Counted from the stretch's first letter, positions 33,506-43,349 are shown. The stretch is DNA of 64,000 nucleotides from Paraburkholderia azotifigens (GCF_007995085.1 NZ_VOQS01000003.1:248001-312000); one strand, 5' to 3'. Notes: a model not told the origin generated them from the sequence alone. A program made the numbers and translations.

Positions 33506-35524
33506 ATGGCCACTCGTACCTTCCATGCAGGCGCACAAGTACGAATCGACGGGAGCGCCGCGACTTTACTAAGAAAGTTATCCGACGGGAAGTGGCAAGT
33601 CGAGGACGACCGCTCAAAGCGAATTACGGAATATTCCCTGAACCAACTGTATTCTCTGTACCTTCAGAACCGACTTGTATTCTCCGGGCGTCTACCCGCG
33701 CCTTTCTCCCGACCACATCTGCCGGAGGCACATGCCAAAGACGCTGATTGGGAACTCGCCAAGATCCGGCGACTTTATGTCATTGCCATCATCGAAATTC
33801 CTACTTGGAGTCCGGCGGTAATAATCGCCATAAAGAATGTGTGGTCTCGCATACAACAGCCGCGCAATATTCCCGGGGAAACCACCGTGTACCGGTGGAA
33901 GCGGAGATTCCTCAACGCAGGACGGGATATCCGATCGCTGCTTCCCGCTGACGCGCTCAAGGGTAACAAAACGAATCGATATCCAGACGAGGTGATGGCT
34001 TTCGTAAGTGGTGCAATCGAGCATACGTTCTTGACATTAGAAAGAAATACCGTTCAAGACACACTCGATGACGCGAAATACCGCGTGATTCAAGAGAATA
34101 AATTGCGACCACGATCGGATCAGCTTCCGCTGCCCACATACTGGGTGGTAAAGGCGGCGATCGACGCAATCCCTGCGTTTGATCGTTATGCTGCCCGTCA
34201 CGGCCGCACTGCCGCAGAAAAGAAATTTCGAGCTGTCTTGGGTCACCGCACGACACAAGCGCCGCTAGAGCGCGCAGAAATTGATCACACACCTCTTGAT
34301 CTATTCGTCATCGACGATGACACACTCATGCCACTCGGACGCCCATACGCGACAGCGTGCATCGACGATTACACAAGGTGTGTTTTGGGCTTCTATATCA
34401 GCTTCGAACCACCAAGCCACTTTACCGCAGCACGTTGCCTAAAACAAGCCTTTATGCCCAAAACGGAATTTCTTCAGACCTATCCGGGAATTCGTAGCCA
34501 ATGGCTGGCACACGGTGTTCCGATAGAACTGATCGTCGACAACGCACGAGAGTTTCATAGCGCAAGCTTCGAGAACGCTTGCCTCTCGCAAGGCACATCA
34601 ATTGAGTATGCTCCTCGCAAGAAGGCGTGGTTTAAAGGGAAAATCGAGCGATTTCTACGAAGTGCTAATGCAGAAATTGCACATGGAAATCCTGGAACCA
34701 CGTTCAGTAATATTTTTGACAAAGAAGACTACGACCCCGCAAAATTTGCCGTCGTCAGATTCAGCACCCTCAAAGAAATCGCGTATACATGGATAGCCGA
34801 CGTATATCACCAGAGAACCCACCGTACTTTGGGAGTACCACCGGAGTTGATGTGGGCAAATAGTATTCATCCGGAGGATATCCCAGTCCCGGAAGATCCA
34901 CTCAGTCTCGACTTTATCCTCGGGCAATGCGAGGAACGAACCCTCACTCACAAGGGCATAGAACTTCATGAGCTGTACTACAACTCACCTGATCTCACCA
35001 TCCTTCGTGAAAATCTAGGTGACCAGCTAAGGGTCGAGATTCGCGTCGACAATTCAGACCTTGGTCATATCGTCGTACTCGCGCCTGACAAAAGCGAAAC
35101 GTACAAAGTGCCTTGCCTGAAAGCCGACTATGCAACGGGGTTGTCTCTCTGGCAGCATCGAGTCTGCAAGCGCTTTGCGAATCGGTCTTTAGAAACTTAC
35201 AACGCGGAGGCGTGGCTCGAGGCTAAAGCACGCATCAGGCAGTTAGTCGAGAACGAGTTCATGTACAAAGCTCGACGTACCCGCGCGAAGTTAGCACGAT
35301 TTAAAAACTTCGATGCAGTGACACCAACAGAAGACAAACAATTGCCGGAAGATCACGCTCCGCCTTTGACATCAAATGACGTCTCGGATGCAATCGGTGA
35401 ACTGCCGGCATCTGGGATGAACGTTTCCCCACCCACCGTCGAGCGCCCGCGCCGAATAGTTCCCCAGTATCGCGAGCGCCATCCGGCCGATCCTGAACTG
35501 CCCGGAGAAAATAATGAAAACTAG
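33506..35524 (+). CDS. tnsB: TnsB-like DDE transposase
   Basis: The 672-residue protein of the Mu/TnsB retroviral-integrase group has helical DNA-binding domains in the first 240 residues (TTVYRWKRRFLNAG). A catalytic core follows with Asp260 (RAEIDHTPLDLFVID), Asp345 (LIVDNAREFHS) and Glu381 (KKAWFKGKIERFLR). A Mu-C-type beta-barrel (about 470-560) and a disordered C-terminus follow, the latter the usual contact for TnsC. The length is near Tn7 TnsB (702). All catalytic residues are present. Its 3' end overlaps tnsC by 11 nt. Confidence 0.93.
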   Translation: MATRTFHAGAQVRIDGSAATLLRKLSDGKWQVEDDRSKRITEYSLNQLYSLYLQNRLVFSGRLPAPFSRPHLPEAHAKDADWELAKIRRLYVIAIIEIPTWSPAVIIAIKNVWSRIQQPRNIPGETTVYRWKRRFLNAGRDIRSLLPADALKGNKTNRYPDEVMAFVSGAIEHTFLTLERNTVQDTLDDAKYRVIQENKLRPRSDQLPLPTYWVVKAAIDAIPAFDRYAARHGRTAAEKKFRAVLGHRTTQAPLERAEIDHTPLDLFVIDDDTLMPLGRPYATACIDDYTRCVLGFYISFEPPSHFTAARCLKQAFMPKTEFLQTYPGIRSQWLAHGVPIELIVDNAREFHSASFENACLSQGTSIEYAPRKKAWFKGKIERFLRSANAEIAHGNPGTTFSNIFDKEDYDPAKFAVVRFSTLKEIAYTWIADVYHQRTHRTLGVPPELMWANSIHPEDIPVPEDPLSLDFILGQCEERTLTHKGIELHELYYNSPDLTILRENLGDQLRVEIRVDNSDLGHIVVLAPDKSETYKVPCLKADYATGLSLWQHRVCKRFANRSLETYNAEAWLEAKARIRQLVENEFMYKARRTRAKLARFKNFDAVTPTEDKQLPEDHAPPLTSNDVSDAIGELPASGMNVSPPTVERPRRIVPQYRERHPADPELPGENNEN

Positions 35525-36536
35525 GACAGTCCCCGCAACTCTCGTTGATGACACGTTGGTACCCCACCAGGCGTATCTTGCAGCAACGTCCCGGCTGGAC
35601 CAGTGCTTTACTTACGCACACGGCGCAAGGGAGCCTGTCTGCTTCGCTCTCGTCGGCGAGTCGAGGACAGGCAAGAGTCGGACACTGGAGGAGTTTTTTG
35701 ACAGACATCCAATTACGCGCAACGACGACGGACTTTCCATTCCCATCCTTCGTGTAGCCACACCTTCAAAACCAACCGTAAAAAGTTTGGTAGAGGTAAT
35801 GCTGAAAGATGGCATGCACGACGAGTTAGCAACTAGCGGTTCAGAGAATCAGAAAACGAATAGACTGATCAAGTTGATGAAGGAATGCGACACGCAGATG
35901 GTGATGATCGACGAATTTCATCATTTCGTCGATAAGGGCTCCCATAAGGTAATCCATCATGTCGCGGATTGGCTAAAGGTTTTGGTTGATAAGCTTCGAT
36001 GTGTTCTTGTCGTTGCTGGTCTCCCCATCTGTCAGTCCGTACTAGCACAAAATGAACAACTCCAGGGAAGGTTTTACGCACCCGTAATCATGCCGCGTTT
36101 TAATTGGGAGATTGACGATCAACGCGTGGAGTTCGTTGCAATTTTGGGGTCTTTCCAAGAATCGCTGAGCAGATATTTCGACCTCCCTCCACTGGATGGT
36201 GACGAGATGGCATTCCGTTCCTACTGCGGCTCAGGCGGACTCATGGGCTACCTGACGAAGTTCTTGCGGAAGGTCGTTTGGAATGCAATAGATCAACAAA
36301 AGAGAAGAGTTACACTTCTCGACCTCGCCACCGCCCATGAAGAGGCAGTATGGGCGAAATTCTCTCCCGGACGTATTCCGAACCCGTTTTCGAAAGAGTT
36401 CCATCCCCGTCCGAGTGAAGAATTGCTCTCCCTAATCCGTAAGATCGGCACGTCCGTAGAATCACCACTTGTGCACCGCGAGCATAAAGGGCGCTCGAAA
36501 GGCCCGTCTGTACGCGATGTGCTGAGCGCCAGGTAA
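35514..36536 (+). CDS. tnsC: TnsC/TniB-like AAA+ regulator
   Basis: The 340-residue AAA+ ATPase has Walker A GESRTGKS (48-55) and Walker B VMIDEFHHF (130-138), with the conserved HHFVDKGS sensor loop of TniB/TnsC proteins. It should polymerise on DNA, link TniQ to TnsB and convey target immunity. GGAGAAAATA precedes the ATG. The stop and the next start share bases (TAATG), so tniQ is translationally coupled. It is shorter than Tn7 TnsC (555) and like Tn5053 TniB in size. Confidence 0.93.
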   Translation: MKTRTVPATLVDDTLVPHQAYLAATSRLDQCFTYAHGAREPVCFALVGESRTGKSRTLEEFFDRHPITRNDDGLSIPILRVATPSKPTVKSLVEVMLKDGMHDELATSGSENQKTNRLIKLMKECDTQMVMIDEFHHFVDKGSHKVIHHVADWLKVLVDKLRCVLVVAGLPICQSVLAQNEQLQGRFYAPVIMPRFNWEIDDQRVEFVAILGSFQESLSRYFDLPPLDGDEMAFRSYCGSGGLMGYLTKFLRKVVWNAIDQQKRRVTLLDLATAHEEAVWAKFSPGRIPNPFSKEFHPRPSEELLSLIRKIGTSVESPLVHREHKGRSKGPSVRDVLSAR

Positions 36537-38812
36537 TGCTCGTACGTACTCCCCCGCACGCACTCACAGAAAGCTTGCTTGGTTATGTGCTGCGCGTGTC
36601 AGAAACCAATGGATATGAAACGCCGTGGCACATCCTCAGGTATGCTGGGCTGCTACAGGCAGAGATGAGCACACCCAGCTTCCCTGTGGCGAAACTTGCA
36701 TCGATCTTGGGTCGACCTCCGGAAGCCTTGCACGATATATCGTACGTGGCGTCCGTTGGCGCCGAAAGAGGTTTCGTCATACTAGGCCATCACCTAGGCG
36801 GCAGTTTCACTTTCAGGCCTCTGAGGTTGCGACGCCCAGCACTATGTCCAGAATGTGTGTCTGACCGCGGATTCATTGAGGCATTTTTCGATTTGAGCCT
36901 CGTTGTCGCCTGCCCTGTCCATGGCAGGGAACTGCTTTTTCGGTGCGAAGTTTGCGAACAGCAACTGTCGCATTTTCGTCCCGGTCTGCTTGTCTGCAAA
37001 TGTGGGGCAACGCTATTGGGGCAATGTCGTCGCGATGTCAGCGACCGCGTCATCGCCTTGATGGCCGTGCTGAAAGCAAATCTCGAACGCACCCATGTTC
37101 CATCCGGCACACCGGTTCAGGGCCTCCCGGTACAAAACTTACTGGGGATGCCACTTCGCTCCCTGCTCGTGCATCTCCCAAAATTCTCGCAGTTCAACCG
37201 GCCCGCCGCTGATTCCATTTCACTCGAAGCTGTCGATGGAGTCGCTGAGGCCCTCGAAGATTGGCCCCATGGTTTCCATCGCTTTTTGCGTCGGCATGGT
37301 CAGAGCAGGGACGCACCGACTTTCCATAAACGCTTTGAGAAATTTTCAGAGTCGTTCTTCGGGGTACCGCAAACGCGTCGTGAATATGGCTGGTTGCACA
37401 CCCAGTTCCTCGAATTCGGCATGATGCACGCGAACGGCTCCATCGTGGACCCGAGGACTATACCCGGCCGCGTCCACAAGCGTCGCTTCGTCTCACTCCG
37501 CGATCTTTCAAAACGCATCGGTCATGACGTACGTTCACTTGAAGCTTGGTCTCGAAAAGGATTAGTCGATGTCACCAGTATGAGGAACGGTGCGAGCCGT
37601 CGGTTCATCGTTGACCTCGAAGCGATTAGCCTTCCACCTCGCCCGGAAAAGACGGATATTTTGGGGAAGCGAGAGGCAGCCGCATGGCTAGGCATGCCGC
37701 TAAGTGTCCTCACCAGATTAAGAAATCACGGTCACTTTAAGGTTTTCCATCATCTCGAGTTTCGTACCGGTTACCACCAGGCCGATCTGGAAGCGTTCCG
37801 CAAACAACTTCTCGCTCCTAGCCCGAAAATCGAACATGCGGCATTGCCGGAATTGGTGGTTAGTCTCAAACAAATGTTGTCGACTTCGCGCCTCCACAGC
37901 GTTGAGCATAAGACGCAACTAGTGATTGCGTATTTAGATGGCCGATTTTTGTCCGTCGGGAGGACGGGTGAGACCATTGCCGACATTTATTTTGAGAAGC
38001 GGCGTGTCGCGGCGCTCGCAGCTGCAAGTCGTGCGGTCATTGCCCGCGGAACTCTCACGCACGCACAGGCGGCGCAGGCAATCGGATGCAATGTATCGCT
38101 GATCCCCGGACTGCTAGCGCGCAACTTTCTCAAGAAAACAGAAGTGACAAAGCGCTTCGGCATTGATGCGACCAGCGTGGAGTCGTTCGCCCATCGCTAC
38201 GTGCAGCTTTCAAATTGTGCATCTGATTGGGATACAAGCTCCCTGCGTCTCAAGCGAATTTGCAGGCATGCGCACGTTCGCGTTTTTCACGTCCCTCATC
38301 GAGCCAACGGCGAAGTACCTTTCATAAGCCGCCGTGATATTCAATCTCTGCATGACGCCCTGAATCTTGAGAACAGTTACCAATCCTCGAAGGCACCTCG
38401 AGAGATCGGACCCGACCCCATCGTCCTGCTTCGTCGGTACCTTGCGAATTTGTCGTATAGCAATGAACCGCTCCCTTGGCGAGATGGACAACCAAACAAA
38501 ATGGCGATAGCCAAGGCCTGTGGATTCGATCGCGATGTTTTTTACAGTAATGCCAAAGCGATCAAGATTCTTCTCACTTTCGCCCGCGGCGAACGGAAGC
38601 GACGTACTGCCGCGGGAAATTCCGCAGATTCATCAATAGCCCGACTACGCAGCTACCTCGACCAGTTAAAAAGGGATGGGAAGGATCTCCCATCTCATGG
38701 CGGGCACCTCAACAAGAGGAAAATCGCTGAAAGCGCGGGCGTCAACCGCAACCTGTTTTATAACAGCGTCGAGGCACTGCAGATGTTAGAAATTTTCAGA
38801 CGCCGAGCTTGA
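36536..38812 (+). CDS. tniQ: TniQ/TnsD-like target-selection protein
   Basis: The 758-residue protein opens with a TniQ domain (TESLLGYVLRVSETNGYETP) and two zinc modules: CPEC (104-107) with CPVH (126-129), and CEVC (137-140) with CKC (154-156). The middle shows helix-turn-helix-like segments (DILGKREAAAWLGMPLSVLT). Two tandem copies of a domain close the chain at about 628-685 and 700-757 (PNKMAIAKACGFDRDVFY and LNKRKIAESAGVNRNLFY). The great length and DNA-binding tail fit a TnsD-type protein that recognises a fixed attachment site. That site is not identified. Confidence 0.9.
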   Translation: MLVRTPPHALTESLLGYVLRVSETNGYETPWHILRYAGLLQAEMSTPSFPVAKLASILGRPPEALHDISYVASVGAERGFVILGHHLGGSFTFRPLRLRRPALCPECVSDRGFIEAFFDLSLVVACPVHGRELLFRCEVCEQQLSHFRPGLLVCKCGATLLGQCRRDVSDRVIALMAVLKANLERTHVPSGTPVQGLPVQNLLGMPLRSLLVHLPKFSQFNRPAADSISLEAVDGVAEALEDWPHGFHRFLRRHGQSRDAPTFHKRFEKFSESFFGVPQTRREYGWLHTQFLEFGMMHANGSIVDPRTIPGRVHKRRFVSLRDLSKRIGHDVRSLEAWSRKGLVDVTSMRNGASRRFIVDLEAISLPPRPEKTDILGKREAAAWLGMPLSVLTRLRNHGHFKVFHHLEFRTGYHQADLEAFRKQLLAPSPKIEHAALPELVVSLKQMLSTSRLHSVEHKTQLVIAYLDGRFLSVGRTGETIADIYFEKRRVAALAAASRAVIARGTLTHAQAAQAIGCNVSLIPGLLARNFLKKTEVTKRFGIDATSVESFAHRYVQLSNCASDWDTSSLRLKRICRHAHVRVFHVPHRANGEVPFISRRDIQSLHDALNLENSYQSSKAPREIGPDPIVLLRRYLANLSYSNEPLPWRDGQPNKMAIAKACGFDRDVFYSNAKAIKILLTFARGERKRRTAAGNSADSSIARLRSYLDQLKRDGKDLPSHGGHLNKRKIAESAGVNRNLFYNSVEALQMLEIFRRRA

Positions 38813-38935
38813 GTGTTGATCTCGGAAAATGCCGCTTCCCGGCAAGTCGATATTTGCACGCGATGCAAGGTTAAGCGAGACACTGTCAATGCTTGTCGCC
38901 GAGATGTAGACTGGACGGGGCTTCTAGCGGTATTC

Positions 38936-39124
38936 GGCGAATATCTCACCTTATGCTTCAATCGTGGGCGAAAATATCACCTTTTGACGACTTTCCATTC
39001 CACATTATGGTGTATCTGCGTAGCTTAAGCTATTGATTTAAATGGATTTAACAGTTCACTTTATGCTGCAACCCACAATGCGCCCATTAGCAAATCATGC
39101 AGAGCGAACTAAACTGACTTATCA
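38936..39124. repeat. candidate TnsB-binding repeats of the tniQ-side end
   Basis: GGCGAATATCTCACCTT at 38936 and GGCGAAAATATCACCTT at 38967 are 15/17 identical and 31 bp apart, about three helical turns. Weaker relatives are CAGTTCACTTTATGCTGCAA near 39052 (compare CTCACCTTATGCTTCAA) and GCGAACTAAACTGACTTATC at 39104. Ordered repeats that stop where core-like DNA begins fit a Tn7-type end. The exact terminus is not proven. Confidence 0.55.
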
Positions 39125-39168
39125 ATGCCTTAACCGGTAAGGGTTCCGACGAACCAAGGGTGGCCGGT

Positions 39169-39704
39169 AGCGTGATCGAGCACGTCACGAGGTGGATCGT
39201 ATGTATTGCGCGCCGCAATCCATTTCATTGGATTGCTGGCGCGTTGTTGCTTCTGAATTGCGGCATGGCGTTCGCCAACGGCCACGTTCACGGTCACGCC
39301 CCACCCGAAAGACATTCGCCCTCTATTCTCTTTTATTCGTATCGCGTCATAGCATCGCCCGCATACGCGACTTTGCGGCATCTACACCGATACGTCCTCA
39401 GAAACGCGCTGCAAATGAGCGCGGCGGCTTACGGACTGCCCGAATACGAGAACATCGCGCAAGGCAAGCAGCGCTTTCGCCACGGGCACGCGCCGGGCAA
39501 TCCCTACCTTGCCCCCTCGACGGCGTCCAGGCCGCCCAGTCGCCTGCATTGCCCGCCTATGGGTTCGGCATCCCGTCCGACGCGCAGAGCATTCCGCCCA
39601 CCGCCGCGAGCGACGATGACTGGAGTTTCAGAGCAAACCCGCTTCTGAACCTCAATCACGCACACGAACGGGGCGCGACCTTTTCGATCCGGCACGACTT
39701 TTGA
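39169..39704 (+). pseudogene. exported protein gene with frameshift
   Basis: The first frame has a signal-peptide-like start (NPFHWIAGALLLLNCGMAFA) and then YGLPEYENIAQGKQRFRHGH and APGNPYLAP. The natural continuation, ALPAYGFGIPSDAQSIPPTA and DDWSFRANPLLNLNHAHERG, is in the next frame and ends at 39704. One extra C in the run near 39511 would join them. It is the first core-like gene beside the transposon. Function unknown. Confidence 0.55.
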
Positions 39705-39732
39705 GGCCGCAGCCACATTCGCCGCACGGACG

Positions 39733-39771
39733 AAAAAAATGCTGCGCTCCTCGTCAAAGGAAACGCAGCAT
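39733..39771 (-). terminator. intrinsic terminator of fdhA
   Basis: On the minus strand ATGCTGCG pairs perfectly with CGCAGCAT around a 17-nt loop and is followed by seven T. It lies 67 nt after the fdhA stop. Confidence 0.8.
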
Positions 39772-39837
39772 CGTCCAGATTGAGGACAGAGGAGACTTCG
39801 ACCTGCTACCCGCGTCTTGCAAACCAGCCGGTTTGCA

Positions 39838-41037
39838 TCACGCAGCCTTCAGCAAACCATGCGGATCGAGCACGAACTTGCGCGGCGCGCCGCCATCGAA
39901 CTGGCGATAGCCATCGGGCGCGTTGTCCAGCGAAATGACCGTCACGTTGACGATATCCGCGATAGGCAGACGGTCCCACAGAATCGCCTGCATCAGGTTG
40001 CGGTTGTACTTCATCACGGGCGTCTGTCCCGTGTGGAACGAGTGCGACTTCGCCCAGCCGAGGCCGAAGCGGATCGACAGGCTGCCCTTCCTCGCGGCGG
40101 CGTCGACGGCGCCCGGATCGTCTGTCACATAGAGGCCGGGAATGCCGATTGCGCCCGCGGGCTTCGTGATGTCCATCAGCGAATTGAGGACCGTGGCGGG
40201 CGCTTCCTCGTGCGCGCCGCTGCTGCCGTGACCGTGCGCCTCAAAGCCCACGCAATCGACGGCGCAATCCACTTCGGGCTTGCCGAGAATCTGCGCGATC
40301 TGCTCGCCGAGCGTCGCGTCCTTCGACAGATCGACCGTCTCGAAGCCGACCGCGCGCGCGTGCGCGAGCCGCTCTTCGTTCATGTCGCCGACGATCGTGC
40401 ACGCCGCGCCCAGAATGCGCGCCGACGCGGCGGCCGCCATGCCGACGGGCCCTGCGCCCGCGATGTACACCGTCGAGCCCGGCTTCACGCCCGCCATCAC
40501 GGCGCCGTGATAGCCCGTCGGCAGAATGTCGGAGAGACAGGTGAGGTCGCGGATCTTTTCCATCGCGCGGTCGCGGTCGGGAAACTTCAGCAGATTGAAG
40601 TCCGCGTACGGCACGAGCACGTATTCCGCCTGGCCGCCGATCCAGCCGCCCATATCGACGTAGCCGTAGGCGCCGCCGGCGCGCGACGGGTTCACGTTCA
40701 GGCACACGCCCGTATGCTGCTCCTTGCAGGTCTGGCAACGGCCGCAGGCCACATTGAACGGCACGGAAACCAGATCGCCGATTTTCAGCGTTTCCACGTC
40801 GCGGCCGACTTCGACCACTTCGCCCGTGATTTCGTGCCCTAAAACAAGGCCGATTTCAGCCGTCGTGCGGCCGCGCACCATGTGCTGATCCGACCCGCAG
40901 ATATTCGTCGACACCACTTTCAGGATCACGCCGTGGCCGATGGCGCGTCCGCGCGGATCGACCATCTTCGGATAGTCGATCGACTGCACTTCGACCTTAC
41001 CCTGTCCCAGATACACGACACCGCGATTGCTGCTCAT
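39838..41037 (-). CDS. fdhA: glutathione-independent formaldehyde dehydrogenase
   Basis: The 399-residue zinc alcohol dehydrogenase-family enzyme oxidises formaldehyde to formate with NAD without glutathione. Catalytic zinc ligands are in NICGSDQHMVRGRT and GHEITGEV, structural zinc in CGRCQTCKEQHTGVC, and the NAD fold in YIAGAGPVGMAAAASAR. The long insertion and length near 398 match Pseudomonas putida FdhA. The inner ATG with GGAGACGAGACG before it is chosen. It is divergent from betI and suits formaldehyde release from betaine-derived methyl groups. Confidence 0.93.
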   Translation of the reverse strand: MSSNRGVVYLGQGKVEVQSIDYPKMVDPRGRAIGHGVILKVVSTNICGSDQHMVRGRTTAEIGLVLGHEITGEVVEVGRDVETLKIGDLVSVPFNVACGRCQTCKEQHTGVCLNVNPSRAGGAYGYVDMGGWIGGQAEYVLVPYADFNLLKFPDRDRAMEKIRDLTCLSDILPTGYHGAVMAGVKPGSTVYIAGAGPVGMAAAASARILGAACTIVGDMNEERLAHARAVGFETVDLSKDATLGEQIAQILGKPEVDCAVDCVGFEAHGHGSSGAHEEAPATVLNSLMDITKPAGAIGIPGLYVTDDPGAVDAAARKGSLSIRFGLGWAKSHSFHTGQTPVMKYNRNLMQAILWDRLPIADIVNVTVISLDNAPDGYRQFDGGAPRKFVLDPHGLLKAA

Positions 41038-41174
41038 CGTCTCGTCTCCATGTTGGTCTGCATGCGCAAAAAGGCGCTGAGTCGAGGTTAGTCCTTTTGC
41101 CCCATGCGCCAATGTTCAAAACCCGACACGCGCTTTCCTCAAACCGACAAAGCCGTCCTGGACGGTTTTTGTTG

Positions 41175-41188
41175 ATTGAACGTTCAAT
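41175..41188. promoter_or_regulatory. BetI box
   Basis: ATTGAACGTTCAAT is a perfect 14-bp palindrome in the fdhA-betI spacer, 46 nt before betI. It is very close to the E. coli BetI operator core (ATTGAACGTCCAAT, from memory). BetI bound here would repress the bet genes until choline is present, and might also affect fdhA. Confidence 0.75.
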
Positions 41189-41233
41189 AAAAAAAGACTA
41201 GAGTGACGACTTTCGGAAGCGCTGCGAGTCTTC

Positions 41234-41824
41234 ATGCCCAAAGTCGGAATGCGCGAAGTGCGTCGCGCGCAACTGATCGACGCCACCTTGCTCACCATCG
41301 ACCAGTCCGGTCTGTCGGGCACGACGCTCGCGTCCGTCGCGCAGCGCGCGAACATTTCGACGGGCATCGTGAGTCACTATTTCGGCGACAAGGACGGTCT
41401 GCTCGAAGCGACGATGCGCCATATCCTGCGCGACCTGTGGGCCGCCACGACGCGCCGCCGCATCGCAGCGAAAGCGCAGCCGCGTGCGCGTTTGCGTGCG
41501 ATCGTCGCGGCGAACTTCGACGTCTCGCAGGTGAGCGGCCCCGTCATGAAGACATGGCTCGCGTTCTGGTCCGAGAGCATGCACGAGCCCGCGCTGCGCC
41601 GCTTGCAGCACGTGAATACGCGGCGGCTCTATTCGAATCTGTGCGCCGAGTTCGCGAAGGAATTGCCGCGCGCGTCGGCGCGGCGCGCGGCCAGCGGCCT
41701 TGCCGCGATGATCGACGGCTTGTGGCTGCGCGGCGCGTTGTCGGGCGATCCGTTCGACACGAAGGCAGCGCTGCGCCTCGCGAACGACTATATCGACCTG
41801 CTGCTCGCACAAAGCGCCTCGTAG
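41234..41824 (+). CDS. betI: choline-responsive TetR-family repressor BetI
   Basis: The 196-residue TetR protein opens with [20 protein letters not shown] and the helix-turn-helix [20 protein letters not shown], followed by a ligand domain with [17 protein letters not shown], typical of BetI. It heads the betIBA cluster and has a BetI box upstream. The length equals that of known BetI (about 195). Confidence 0.94.
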   Translation: MPKVGMREVRRAQLIDATLLTIDQSGLSGTTLASVAQRANISTGIVSHYFGDKDGLLEATMRHILRDLWAATTRRRIAAKAQPRARLRAIVAANFDVSQVSGPVMKTWLAFWSESMHEPALRRLQHVNTRRLYSNLCAEFAKELPRASARRAASGLAAMIDGLWLRGALSGDPFDTKAALRLANDYIDLLLAQSAS

Positions 41825-41868
41825 CACCGCGCATTGCGAAAAACACCTGCATTTCAAGGAGAAAACAG

Positions 41869-43338
41869 ATGCCCGCATACGGCCTGCAACGTCTCTACAT
41901 CGGCGGCGAATATGTCGACGCCACGAGCGGCGCCACCTTCGACACCTTCGACCCCGCCACGGGCGAGCTGCTCGCCACGGTCCAGCAGGCAAGCGAAGCC
42001 GACATCGAACGTGCCGTGCAAGCAGCCCGCGAAGGCCAGCGCGCGTGGTCCGCGATGACGGCGATGCAGCGCTCGCGCATTCTGCGCCGCGCGGTCGAAT
42101 TGCTGCGTGAGCGCAACGACGAACTCGCCGACCTCGAAATGCGCGACACGGGCAAGCCGATTGCCGAGACGCGCGCGGTCGACATCGTCACGGGCGCGGA
42201 CGTGATCGAGTACTACGCGGGCCTCGCAACAGCCATCGAAGGCCAGCAGATTCCGCTGCGCGCCGAATCGTTCGTCTATACGCGGCGCGAGCCGCTGGGC
42301 GTGACGGCCGGTATCGGCGCATGGAACTATCCGATCCAGATCGCGTGCTGGAAGTCGGCGCCCGCGCTCGCGGCCGGCAACGCGATGATCTTCAAGCCGA
42401 GCGAAGTCACGCCGCTGTCGGCCTCGAAGCTCGCTGAAATCTATCTCGAAGCCGGCGTGCCCGCCGGCGTGTTCAACGTCGTGCAGGGCGACGGACGCGT
42501 GGGCGCGATGCTGAGCGCGCATCCCGGCATCGCGAAGATCTCGTTCACGGGCGGCGTCGAAACGGGCAAGAAGGTGATGTCGGTGGCGGGCGGCTCGTCG
42601 TTGAAAGAAGTGACGATGGAACTCGGCGGCAAGTCGCCGCTGATCGTGTTCGACGACGCCGACCTGGATCGCGCCGCCGATATCGCCGTGACCGCCAACT
42701 TCTTCAGCGCGGGACAGGTGTGCACGAACGGCACGCGCGTATTCGTGCATCAGTCGGTGCAGCAGGCCTTCGAAGCGCGCGTGATCGAGCGCGTGAAGCG
42801 CATTCGCGTCGGCAAGCCGTCGGATCCGTCGACCAATTTCGGGCCGCTCGCCAGCGCGGCGCAGCTGGACAAGGTGCTCGGCTACATCGAAAGCGGCAAG
42901 CGCGAAGGCGCGCGGCTCGCGACGGGCGGCGCACGTCTCGTCGACGGCGATTTCGCGCGCGGTCAATACGTACAGCCGACCGTATTCGCCGATTGCCGCG
43001 ACGACATGAAGATCGTGCGCGAAGAAATCTTTGGACCCGTGATGAGCCTTCTCACGTTCGCCGACGAAGACGACGTGGTCGCGCGTGCGAACGACACGAT
43101 CTACGGTCTCGCAGCGGGCGTCGTGACGGAGAACCTGTCGCGTGCGCATCGTGTGATTCACCGGCTCGAAGCGGGCATCTGCTGGATCAACACGTGGGGC
43201 GAATCGCCTGCGGAAATGCCCGTGGGCGGCTACAAGCAATCGGGCGTGGGCCGCGAAAACGGCATCACGACGCTCGAGCACTACACGCGCATCAAGTCCA
43301 TCCAGGTCGAACTGGGCCCCTATCAGCCCGTGTTTTGA
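41869..43338 (+). CDS. betB: betaine aldehyde dehydrogenase
   Basis: The 489-residue aldehyde dehydrogenase converts betaine aldehyde to glycine betaine with NAD(P). Visible are the cofactor segment [20 protein letters not shown], the Glu motif [12 protein letters not shown] and the nucleophile Cys in [20 protein letters not shown] lies 8 nt before the ATG. It lies 44 nt after betI and 11 nt before betA, in one operon. Confidence 0.96.
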   Translation: MPAYGLQRLYIGGEYVDATSGATFDTFDPATGELLATVQQASEADIERAVQAAREGQRAWSAMTAMQRSRILRRAVELLRERNDELADLEMRDTGKPIAETRAVDIVTGADVIEYYAGLATAIEGQQIPLRAESFVYTRREPLGVTAGIGAWNYPIQIACWKSAPALAAGNAMIFKPSEVTPLSASKLAEIYLEAGVPAGVFNVVQGDGRVGAMLSAHPGIAKISFTGGVETGKKVMSVAGGSSLKEVTMELGGKSPLIVFDDADLDRAADIAVTANFFSAGQVCTNGTRVFVHQSVQQAFEARVIERVKRIRVGKPSDPSTNFGPLASAAQLDKVLGYIESGKREGARLATGGARLVDGDFARGQYVQPTVFADCRDDMKIVREEIFGPVMSLLTFADEDDVVARANDTIYGLAAGVVTENLSRAHRVIHRLEAGICWINTWGESPAEMPVGGYKQSGVGRENGITTLEHYTRIKSIQVELGPYQPVF

Positions 43339-43349
43339 GGGAGCGCAGC

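Larger units (their letters stand above)
32803..39124 (+). mobile_element. Tn7-like transposon core (tnsA-tnsB-tnsC-tniQ)
   Basis: Four tightly packed genes encode a TnsA-like protein, a DDE transposase, an AAA+ regulator and a TniQ target selector, in the canonical Tn7 order. Base composition is visibly more AT-rich than the DNA on the right. Repeats after tniQ mark one probable end. The other end lies upstream of 32803 and is unresolved, so the limits given are only the gene block plus right repeats. No Cas gene or CRISPR array is present. Confidence 0.85.
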
